Below, one piece after another: positions 1-5,452 of a stretch of DNA of 12,867 nt. The stretch comes from Fiminaster sp050874705 (GTDB lineage Bacteria > Bacillota_I > Bacilli_A > RFN20 > CAG-826): assembly GCA_050874705.1 (NCBI GenBank), contig JBNMLE010000026.1, forward strand, positions 1-12,867, read 5' to 3'. The notes beneath the pieces are model-generated. The model did not search any database and was not told where the DNA came from. It saw only the letters and a program-made list of their open reading frames with translations. Numbering within the stretch: the stretch's first letter is position 1; every line of letters begins with the position of its first letter. Both the position numbers and the translations under genes were made by a program.

Positions 1-12
1 AAAGGCTAGAGG

Positions 13-37
13 GACTAAATTCTTCTAGTCTTTTTTT
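13..37 (+). terminator. Probable factor-independent terminator
   Basis: GACTA (13-17) pairs with TAGTC (26-30) across an 8-nt loop and is followed by seven T residues (31-37). The stem is short, so strength is uncertain. An alternative pairing of CTAGA (6-10) with TCTAG (24-28) also exists. It would end a plus-strand gene lying to the left of the window. Confidence 0.45.
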
Positions 38-40
38 CAG

Positions 41-120
41 CTGTACGCATTTTCAACAAACTGTACGCACTTTTTAAGGGGTGTACGCAAATTGTATCAA
101 AATAGGTTATTTCACACATT
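41..120 (+). repeat. TGTACGCA array, copy A (three units, 20-bp period)
   Basis: TGTACGCA occurs at 42-49, 62-69 and 82-89, exactly 20 bp apart. The intervening 12 bp differ, so only the octamer is conserved. The last unit is followed by a stretch (90-119) that resembles the sequence after the second array near 5142-5171 at about two thirds of positions without gaps. Both copies lie in the same orientation. Periodic terminal or subterminal transposase-binding repeats are known at IS21-family ends, and this could be a solo IS end; no transposase gene is visible, so that identity is inference. Confidence 0.7.
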
Positions 121-124
121 AGAG

Positions 125-430
125 TTAAGTATAGCTGATACGTGAGTATTGGCTATTTTTTTCTTTTATAGGTATAAATACTGCAAATATTAATGATTTA
201 TATGGTGTTTCTACATTAATTGTAGAAATAGTGTTTATATATAAAATTAAATCGTTAAATTCTAAATTAAGTGCATCGGTAGCTTTAATTTCATTGATGA
301 ATGCTTGAAGCTTAATCGATTGTCTATTCCTGTCAACTTGTTCATCCATAAGTTTATTATATTTATCCTGAGCTTCAGTAAATCTTTTAACCAAATCAAC
401 ATATTCTTCCATGTAAGCTTCATACTTCAT
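125..430 (-). pseudogene. Probable remnant of a serine recombinase C-terminal tail
   Basis: This is a 101-codon minus-strand ORF. The N-terminal half is a charged coiled coil, followed by the pattern RQSIKLQAFINEIK...LEFNDLI at about residues 36-62. This resembles the C-terminal coiled coil and 'FI..L......EFD..L' segment of large serine recombinases, a region of low conservation. The residues after about 75 no longer look like that family. The protein lacks the catalytic serine domain and any DNA-binding zinc ribbon. A TAA stop abuts the ATG, and the ribosome binding site is weak (purine-rich AAAAAAGAAA only). It is most simply a decayed fragment of a mobile element, but a small coiled-coil protein cannot be excluded. 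Confidence 0.4.
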
Positions 431-665
431 TTATTTCTTTTTTGTTGAAGATGTGTTGGTCACATAAGCTCAACTAGTCATCGACTATAATAAAAATAAT
501 GAGTAGATATTAGTGCTTATATTAAGTTATTAAATAATATTAATTTGTATTAATTTAATAGTTTAAGCAAGCGTTTTTTATTGTTTTAATGGACTGTTCA
601 AGATACAATAAATGCGAAAGTAAGGACAAAAATGGCGTTATATTCTTACAAAAGAGGTGATTAAC
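431..665. other. AT-rich intergenic region with ATPase promoter
   Basis: The stretch between the recombinase-like fragment and the ATPase start is very AT-rich. It contains imperfect ATTAAT-type repeats at about 520-562 and the candidate promoter listed separately. I see no coding signal on the plus strand. On the minus strand a 12-codon open stretch ends in TAA at 433-431, directly before the ATG of the recombinase-like fragment; it may be the end of another lost gene. Confidence 0.5.
581..609 (+). promoter_or_regulatory. Candidate sigma-A promoter of the ATPase gene
   Basis: TTGTTT (581-586) and TACAAT (604-609) are separated by 17 bp. The -10 matches consensus at five of six positions, the -35 only at its TTG. 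It would give an untranslated leader of roughly 50 nt before the ATG at 666. Confidence 0.4.
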
Positions 666-1940
666 ATGATAAATAGAGAATATTATTTAAATCAGTTAAT
701 TTCAAAAATGTGGGATGGTAACATTAAAGTTATCACGGGCATTAGAAGATGCGGTAAATCTACATTGTTATTTGAATTGTTTTATGATTATTTAATTAAA
801 AGTGGAGTTAAAAAAAATAATATTATAAAAATTGAATTAGATAAAAGAAAAAATTTGAAATATAGAAATCCAATATCTTTATGCGATTATGTTGAAAATA
901 TAGTTACTAATGATAAAGATAATAAATATTATTTATTTATCGATGAAGTTCAATTAACTAATGAAGTAAAAGACGAAGAAAGTGGTATTGTAGTAACTAT
1001 TTACGATATGCTAAACGAATTAAAAGGATATGCTAATTTAGATTGTTATGTTACTGGTTCTAATTCTAAAATGTTATCTAGTGATATTGCCACTGAATTT
1101 AGAGGTAGATCCAGTCAAATAAAAGTGTATCCATTATCTTTTAAGGAACTTTACTCTTTTAAGCAAATTGATAAACGAGATTTATTGGATGAGTATATGC
1201 AATATGGCGGCATGCCAGGATTAATAAATTTAAAGACTGACGAAGAAAAGAAAGCATATCTTAATAATTTATATAGCGAAATATATTTAAAAGATTTGGT
1301 TGAACATGGAAAAATAAGAAGAGAAGATGTTTTAGAAGAAATATTAAATTATCTAGCTTCTCAAATTAGTTCATTAACTAATTCTTCAAATATAGCTAAT
1401 TCTATTAATGTTAAGACATCAAGCAAAATTGATGATGGGCTAATTACAAGATATTTAAATCAATTAAAAGATGCATTTTTAATATCTGAAGCAAAAAGGT
1501 ATGATATTAAAGGTAAAACTTATTTTGGTTATCCAAATAAGTATTATTACACAGATATAGGCCTTAGAAATTCAAGATTAAATTATAGACAAAATGACTT
1601 AGGACATATAATGGAAAACATTATATATAACGAACTTATTATGCGTGGTTATTCTGTTGATGTTGGTGTCATTGAAGATAGAAGAGGCGGAGCAAAGAAA
1701 CAAAAAGAGATTGATTTTATTGTAAATAATTTTGATAACAAAATATATATTCAATCAGCTCTTAGAATAGAAGAAGATTCTAAAATGAATTCTGAACTTG
1801 ATTCACTTAAGTTAACTAATGATTTTTTTAAGAAGATAATAATAAGAAATGATATTATTTCGAGTTTTTATGATGAAAATGGTATTTTGCATGCTAATTT
1901 AATAGATTTCTTATTAGGAAAAATTGATATATTACAATAA
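666..1940 (+). CDS. AAA-family ATPase with DUF4143 domain
   Basis: The 424-residue product is a P-loop ATPase of the AAA_14/DUF4143 type. Walker A is GIRRCGKS (residues 25-32) and Walker B is YLFIDE (89-94, Asp93-Glu94). A sensor-like VTGSNSKML segment and an FRGRS motif follow in the middle. The C-terminal part, about 200-424, is the DUF4143 region (winged-helix plus nuclease-like fold, as in the family). A GTG at 657 is in frame, but AGAGGTGATT at 654-663 is an almost ideal Shine-Dalgarno sequence for the ATG at 666, so I start there. Such ATPases are frequent in mobile and accessory regions and are often annotated as ATP-binding proteins of unknown role; the function here is unknown. The gene is very AT-rich compared with the GH3 region. 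It appears intact. Confidence 0.9.
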   Translation: MINREYYLNQLISKMWDGNIKVITGIRRCGKSTLLFELFYDYLIKSGVKKNNIIKIELDKRKNLKYRNPISLCDYVENIVTNDKDNKYYLFIDEVQLTNEVKDEESGIVVTIYDMLNELKGYANLDCYVTGSNSKMLSSDIATEFRGRSSQIKVYPLSFKELYSFKQIDKRDLLDEYMQYGGMPGLINLKTDEEKKAYLNNLYSEIYLKDLVEHGKIRREDVLEEILNYLASQISSLTNSSNIANSINVKTSSKIDDGLITRYLNQLKDAFLISEAKRYDIKGKTYFGYPNKYYYTDIGLRNSRLNYRQNDLGHIMENIIYNELIMRGYSVDVGVIEDRRGGAKKQKEIDFIVNNFDNKIYIQSALRIEEDSKMNSELDSLKLTNDFFKKIIIRNDIISSFYDENGILHANLIDFLLGKIDILQ

Positions 1941-1941
1941 T

Positions 1942-2010
1942 GATTTTGAACTAGATATAACTGATGAAAGATATCATCATGAAATTTATTTAAGTGATCT
2001 AACAAATTAA
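1942..2010 (+). pseudogene. 3' fragment of a GyrI-like domain protein
   Basis: Immediately after the ATPase stop, in another frame, 22 codons read DFELDITDERYHHEIYLSD and then end LTN and TAA (2008-2010). ERYHHEIYLSD strongly resembles the C-terminal end of stand-alone GyrI-like small-molecule-binding proteins, where it is normally followed by a PRK...EKLKTVIR tail; that tail is absent here. No start codon or upstream domain is present. It is best read as a scrap left by a deletion that fused the ATPase end to the end of another gene, whose terminator still follows. Confidence 0.5.
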
Positions 2011-2026
2011 GCGATAATTAAAAAAT

Positions 2027-2070
2027 GGAGTCATCATTACCTTCAATTGGGTAGTGGCGGCTCCTTTTTT
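2027..2070 (+). terminator. Strong factor-independent terminator
   Basis: The arms 2027-2041 and 2050-2064 pair at 14 of 15 positions, counting several G-U pairs, with one A-C mismatch. The loop is 8 nt, and the T tract is 2065-2070. The wobble pairs make it more stable as a plus-strand RNA. It ends transcription from the ATPase and the GyrI-like scrap. Confidence 0.85.
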
Positions 2071-2091
2071 GCGTTATTTTTGCTTGACAAG

Positions 2092-2128
2092 TGCAATTTG
2101 TATCAAACCTATGCTTTTCATATGTGTC
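2092..2128 (+). repeat. Diverged partial copy of the sequence flanking the TGTACGCA arrays
   Basis: GCAATTTGTATCAAA (2093-2107) matches GCAAATTGTATCAAA at 87-101 except for one base. The next 20 bases align with copy A only with a gap and several changes. No TGTACGCA octamer remains. It may be a third, older remnant of the same element end; the match is short. Confidence 0.35.
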
Positions 2129-2218
2129 TCGACAACAAAATAAAGCAAATGTAATAAAAGAAGTGAAAATCAATGTTGATTATGTAGATTTTGCTATCAA
2201 ATATGTTATGATACCGAT

Positions 2219-2889
2219 GATAAAGGAGCTAGACATAATAAATATGAAATTGTCACTTTTGTAAACGATGAAGTTAGACTGGATGTTAATGTAACACCTA
2301 GTGAGGATACAGTTTGGCTTTCATTGGCTGATATGTGTTTGCTGTTTGGCAGGGATAAATCAGTTATATCTTGACATATTAAAAATGTAATTTTAGAAAA
2401 TAATTTAGATGTTAATCAAGTTGTTGCAAAAAATGCAACTACTGGAAATGATGGGAAGACATATATTGTTTCATTCTATAATCTAGATGTGACCATTCCT
2501 TTAGGATACAAAGTACATTCGCAAAACGGAATCATGTTTAGAAAATGGGCTAATAGTGTTTTAAAAGAATATTTGTTGAAAGGTTACGTAATTAATGAGA
2601 ATAGAACATTGATAACTAATGAAAACTATGTAAATTTAATTAACAAAGTTGACTCGATAGATAAGCGATTATCAGTAATTAAAAAAACAAATCTAGAAAA
2701 AGAAAAAGTATTCTTTGATGGAGATTGTTCAACGTACATAAATGATAAGTATCACGATAGATTTTTACTTATTGACCAAAATGATTTTTTCACTTTGGCG
2801 CTTCACTAAATTATGCGGGTAAAAAAGTATTTGCTATTCCGAAAATGGAAGATGAAGCAATACACGATTCAATAATAAGGAGTTTGTAG
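2219..2889 (+). pseudogene. RhuM family protein, degraded
   Basis: Translation from about 2237 gives an N-terminal domain typical of RhuM-family proteins (KYEIVTFVNDEVRLDVN, TVWLSLADMCLLFGRDKSVIS, HIKN), then VSFYNLDV and FRKWANSVLKEYLLKGY. Four lesions are visible. First, TGA at 2372-2374 replaces the basic residue expected between VIS and HIKN. Second, after FFDGD (about 2720) the protein jumps to the KYHDRFLLIDQND segment, lacking some tens of residues usual in the family. Third, a six-T run (2785-2790) is one base short: the +1 frame continues HFGASLNYAGKKVFAIPK to a TAG at 2887-2889. Fourth, AAGGAG at 2223-2228 lacks a properly framed start; inserting one G after 2236 would restore ATG AAT AAA. 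RhuM proteins have an unclear function and are common on genomic islands. Confidence 0.8.
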
Positions 2890-2892
2890 ATT

Positions 2893-3753
2893 ATGGATAA
2901 GAAAGAATTTGGAAAGAGATTAAAAAATGTGAGAACAAGAAACAAAATGTCTCAACAAGCAATGGCTAATTCTTTAGGTTATACTTCTAGATCTACTATC
3001 AATAAAATCGAAGAAGGGATTAACGAGATGAGCTATGACAAAGTCGCAAGACTTATGGAACTATATGGCTTATCTAGACCAGATCTTGGCCTCGAACCAA
3101 TATGTGGAGATAAATTATCAGGATTAAGAAAAGACGCAAAATACCCAAATCCAGAAATCGAAGAGATATGCTATATCAAAAACTGCGTTTCAAATCCGAG
3201 TATTGTTGTTGGTGATTATTCATATTATGACGACAAAAAAGGTGCGGACCTTTTTGAAAAGCATGTGACACATCATTATGATTTTATTGGTGATAAATTG
3301 ATAATTGGAAAGTTCTGCCAAATAGGGGCGGGAGTAGAATTTATCATGAATGGTGCGAATCATTTTATGAACGGATTAACTACTTATCCATTTAATATCT
3401 TTTCAAGAGATCTCCAAAAATTTACACCATCTTTAGATAAGATGCCAATCAAAGGAGATACCGTTATAGGCAATGATGTATGGATAGGTCAAAATGTAAC
3501 AATATTACCTGGAGTCCATATTGGAGATGGTGCAGTTATTGGAGCTAATTCTGTCGTTGGTTCAGATATAGCGCCATATACAATTGCTGTTGGGAATCCA
3601 TGTAGAGTAATCAAAAAACGTTTCGATGACAAAACAATAGAAAAACTACTCAACCTTAAATGGTGGGATTATCCAATTGAAGCAATTGAGCAAAATATAG
3701 ATAAGTTATTTAATGGAAATTTAGATGAGTTAGAGTTGTCTTTAAAAAAATAG
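2893..3753 (+). CDS. XRE helix-turn-helix fused to Vat/CatB-type xenobiotic acetyltransferase
   Basis: The single 286-residue frame has two parts. Residues 1 to about 68 form an XRE/Cro helix-turn-helix (MSQQAMANSLGYTSRSTINKI at 19-39 spans the two DNA-contacting helices). Residues about 84-275 match the xenobiotic acetyltransferase (Vat/CatB) family: VVGDYSYYDD, IGDKLIIGKFC, NGANH with the presumed catalytic His157, TYPFNIF, the left-handed beta-helix repeats VIGNDVWIGQNVTILPGVHIGDG, AVGNPCRVI and LKWWDYPIEAI. Vat/CatB enzymes are acetyl-CoA-dependent trimers that O-acetylate streptogramin A or chloramphenicol and usually have about 210 residues; the extra length is the HTH. Start ATG 2893 has AAGGAG at 2877-2882. 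It lies 3 bp after the decayed RhuM frame and may be read from the same transcript. The substrate is not predictable; whether the HTH binds DNA is inference. Confidence 0.88.
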   Translation: MDKKEFGKRLKNVRTRNKMSQQAMANSLGYTSRSTINKIEEGINEMSYDKVARLMELYGLSRPDLGLEPICGDKLSGLRKDAKYPNPEIEEICYIKNCVSNPSIVVGDYSYYDDKKGADLFEKHVTHHYDFIGDKLIIGKFCQIGAGVEFIMNGANHFMNGLTTYPFNIFSRDLQKFTPSLDKMPIKGDTVIGNDVWIGQNVTILPGVHIGDGAVIGANSVVGSDIAPYTIAVGNPCRVIKKRFDDKTIEKLLNLKWWDYPIEAIEQNIDKLFNGNLDELELSLKK

Positions 3754-4021
3754 TTTTTATTCTCCACCAGTGTATTAAAGTTGTTGTTACACCTATAGCA
3801 TTTTAGCCATTTTGTATCATACTTGTATACATTAGATGAATTCATCAATGAAGATTTGTTAAAAAACGTCATTATGTCAAGAAAATTTGGACATGGCCTT
3901 CAGATTTTTTTGCTGCTACACAGCAGGTGGCTCGGCTTTGAGTTGCCCTTTTTATCCAACCGAGTTTTTTGTTTATAGTCTTTGTTGGATTATTTATAAT
4001 ATGAAAAAAATAAAATTGTGC
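3754..4021. other. Gene-free stretch with a less AT-rich island
   Basis: No supported gene lies here. Positions about 3885-3965 are visibly richer in G and C than their surroundings and contain short inverted repeats: CTGCT/AGCAG at 3913-3917 and 3922-3926, and ATCCAAC/GTTGGAT at 3954-3960 and 3984-3990. The plus-strand terminator candidate at 3929-3970 falls in it. A 67-codon minus-strand frame (3669-3872) overlaps the acetyltransferase end and has no family resemblance. Confidence 0.5.
3929..3970 (+). terminator. Candidate terminator after the acetyltransferase gene
   Basis: GGCTCGG (3929-3935) can pair with CCGAGTT (3960-3966), five Watson-Crick pairs plus two G-U, and the T run covers 3965-3970. 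The loop is long (24 nt), which weakens the call. Confidence 0.4.
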
Positions 4022-4052
4022 TTGACTCTCCCCTTACTGGAGCAAATAAGAT
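4022..4052 (+). promoter_or_regulatory. MerR-type promoter and operator with 19-bp spacer
   Basis: TTGACT (4022-4027) and TAAGAT (4047-4052) are separated by 19 bp, the over-long spacing typical of MerR-activated promoters. The spacer carries the dyad CTCC (4028-4031)/GGAG (4039-4042), like operators of BmrR/BltR-type regulators. It lies directly upstream of the merR-family gene, so autoregulation with DNA untwisting by the ligand-bound regulator is the natural reading. Confidence 0.8.
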
Positions 4053-4075
4053 GAATTACGCAAAGAGGTGATAAG

Positions 4076-4879
4076 ATGTTAAAAATAGGAGAATTTTCTT
4101 GCTTAGCTAAAACAACTGTCAAGACATTAAGATATTATGATGAGATTGGATTATTGAAACCAGTATTTGTCGACGATAATGGCTATCGATATTATCAAAT
4201 TGATCAACTTAATGAATTGCTTAAAATTGTGGAATTACGTAAATTAGATGTTCCTTTATTAGATATAAAAGAAGTTTTAAAAAATAACAATAATCTACAG
4301 AAAGTATTAGAAAAGCAAAGAATGAATTTAGAAAAAGAATTAGATAAAAAAGTAACACAAATCTCTTTGATAAAAAAATATATTTCGAAAGCGAAGAAAG
4401 GTGAGTTTATGGAAAAATACGAAGCAAAAGAAATAGTAGTGCCTTCAAAAAGTGTTTATTACAAACACGGTGTAATTGATTCAATGAAAGATTTCTTTAA
4501 TTTTGTTCTTTCTGCAGGAGAAGAATGCGGGAGATTAAACCCAACATTAAAATGTAAAAATTATTGTTATGTAACATATACTGCAAATGAATATAAAGAA
4601 AAAGATGTTGAATTAGAATATGTTGAAGAAGTTGAATCTATTGGTGTTGAAAATGAAACTATTAAGTTTAGACAAGACCCTGAGATTAGGGCATTATCAA
4701 TTATGCATAGAGGCAAATATGAAAATTTGCAAGAAGCTTATGCGTATGCGGTAAATTATGTAAAAGAAAAGGGTTATTCAATATCCGGTCCAATTCGTGA
4801 AGTATATATTCATGGTTGTTGGGATGAGGAAAATGAAGACAATTATTTGACAGAAATTCAAATACCATTTGTTAAGTAA
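4076..4879 (+). CDS. MerR-family multidrug sensor with GyrI-like effector domain
   Basis: The 267-residue product has three parts. Residues 1-70 are the MerR winged helix-turn-helix (TTVKTLRYYDEIGLLKP at 13-29, then NGYRYY at 35-40). Residues about 72-108 are a charged coiled-coil dimerisation helix. Residues about 118-267 are a GyrI-like effector-binding domain with GPIREVYIHGC and the final LTEIQIPF strand. This is the layout of BmrR/BltR, cytoplasmic activators that sense hydrophobic cationic drugs and switch on efflux genes. ATG 4076 is preceded by AAAGAGGTGAT (4062-4072), a near-perfect Shine-Dalgarno sequence. The gene has its own MerR-type promoter and a terminator directly after it. 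The MATE pump 570 bp downstream is on the same strand, but I found no second 19-bp-spacer promoter there, so the regulator's target beyond itself is unproven. Confidence 0.92.
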   Translation: MLKIGEFSCLAKTTVKTLRYYDEIGLLKPVFVDDNGYRYYQIDQLNELLKIVELRKLDVPLLDIKEVLKNNNNLQKVLEKQRMNLEKELDKKVTQISLIKKYISKAKKGEFMEKYEAKEIVVPSKSVYYKHGVIDSMKDFFNFVLSAGEECGRLNPTLKCKNYCYVTYTANEYKEKDVELEYVEEVESIGVENETIKFRQDPEIRALSIMHRGKYENLQEAYAYAVNYVKEKGYSISGPIREVYIHGCWDEENEDNYLTEIQIPFVK

Positions 4880-4896
4880 TTACTAATATTTAAATG

Positions 4897-4923
4897 AGAT
4901 AGCATGTTTTGCTATCTTTTTTT
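4897..4923 (+). terminator. Terminator of the merR-family gene
   Basis: AGATAGCA (4897-4904) and TGCTATCT (4910-4917) form a perfect 8-bp stem with a 5-nt loop, and the T tract covers 4917-4923. Confidence 0.88.
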
Positions 4924-5046
4924 GTGTGCAAAGTGCATAGAGACAGTTAACCAATGACAAGCCGAATTCGCTGCCCGAAATTTGCTATCTATCATGGCAA
5001 TGGTAAAGCGACGAAAAAAACGGCCAATATATTTTTCAAAAATACG

Positions 5047-5082
5047 CTTTTATAAAATGATTATAAAAAAATTTTATAAAAG
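5047..5082. repeat. 12-bp perfect inverted repeat made of two TTTTATAAAA palindromes
   Basis: CTTTTATAAAAT (5047-5058) and ATTTTATAAAAG (5071-5082) are exact reverse complements separated by 12 bp. Each arm contains the palindrome TTTTATAAAA, their centres being 24 bp apart. It may be an operator, a cruciform-forming site or part of an element end; the low complexity of AT sequence limits significance. Confidence 0.55.
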
Positions 5083-5112
5083 ATGTAAGAGCTAGGCTTG
5101 ATGAAGCTACAA

Positions 5113-5172
5113 CTGTACGCATTTTTTTGAGGATGTACGCACTTTGCATCACAATAGGCTGTCTTGCACATA
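5113..5172 (+). repeat. TGTACGCA array, copy B (two units, 20-bp period)
   Basis: TGTACGCA occurs at 5114-5121 and 5134-5141, again exactly 20 bp apart, on the plus strand. The 30 bp after the second unit align without gaps to the bases after the third unit of copy A, sharing for example TCA, CAATAGG versus AAATAGG, and CACAT. Spacing, orientation and flank agree with copy A, so the two are homologous. Confidence 0.7.
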
Positions 5173-5241
5173 AGTTGATATAAATATTAACAAGCCTTTC
5201 CTTTACGTCAGCAACATTTAGAGTCTTGTAGAGAATTAAAT

Positions 5242-5270
5242 AGCCTTTTTACGAGGCTCTTTCTCTTTTT
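5242..5270 (+). terminator. Weak terminator-like hairpin
   Basis: AGCCT (5242-5246) and AGGCT (5254-5258) form a 5-bp stem, followed by a pyrimidine tract ending in TTTTT (5266-5270). GAGA (5231-5234) and TCTC (5262-5265) could extend it across unpaired bases. No gene precedes it closely. Confidence 0.3.
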
Positions 5271-5400
5271 ATTTATTATTATGGAATAAAGGTTTATCAA
5301 CGTAATGATAGATAACTAAAGAGGGAACAATTTTTTTTAAAAAAGTATATGAAATAATTTTTTATTTGAATTAAACTTTTTTCGTAACGTGCAACTAACA

Positions 5401-5440
5401 AGTGTAAGTCCAGTTAATATGGATTTACACTTTTTATTTT
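5401..5440 (+). promoter_or_regulatory. Hairpin with U tract in the MATE leader: attenuator or operator
   Basis: AGTGTAAGTCCA (5401-5412) and TGGATTTACACT (5420-5431) pair over 12 positions with one G-U pair and a 7-nt loop, followed by TTTTTATTTT (5431-5440). The ribosome binding site starts at 5441. As RNA this has the form of an intrinsic terminator placed directly ahead of the efflux gene. As DNA it is a 31-bp palindrome of the size bound by TetR-type regulators. I see no promoter between it and the gene. Confidence 0.6.
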
Positions 5441-5452
5441 GTAGGAGGATTT

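Larger units (their letters stand above)
4924..5452. other. Gene-free 529-bp stretch with mobile-element-like repeats
   Basis: No gene is supported. About 4924-5035 is less AT-rich and contains only short open frames (for example FAIYHGNGKATKKTANIFF) that I cannot assign. Then follow a twin palindrome (5047-5082), the second TGTACGCA array (5113-5171), a weak terminator-like hairpin (5242-5270) and the leader of the MATE gene with its long hairpin (5401-5440). It looks like a scar of past insertions between two chromosomal genes. Confidence 0.55.

Noticed and set aside
41..100. CRISPR-like array
   Set aside because: The repeat unit is only 8 bp with 12-bp intervals and three copies, far below the size of CRISPR repeats and spacers, and no cas gene is present.
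657..665. GTG at 657 as start of the ATPase
   Set aside because: The GTG is part of the AGAGGTGATT Shine-Dalgarno sequence that serves the ATG at 666.
2126..2263. Plus-strand frame VSRQQNKANVIKEVKINVD before the RhuM remnant
   Set aside because: It is about 45 codons, has no ribosome binding site or recognised family, and overlaps the RhuM start region.
2372..2374. TGA inside the RhuM frame as a sign of an alternative genetic code
   Set aside because: The position normally holds Arg or Lys, not Trp; all Trp codons in the window are TGG and no intact gene contains an internal TGA. A nonsense mutation is simpler.
3669..3872. 67-codon minus-strand frame at the end of the acetyltransferase gene
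   Set aside because: It overlaps a well-supported gene in antisense, lacks a ribosome binding site and shows no family pattern.
4960..5057. Short frame containing FAIYHGNGKATKKTANIFF
   Set aside because: It has no start signal and I could not assign it to a family; kept only as a note in the gene-free region.
5281..5400. Known riboswitch or T-box upstream of the MATE gene
   Set aside because: The leader lacks recognisable conserved motifs of guanidine, T-box or other classes I know; only the simple hairpin is evident.
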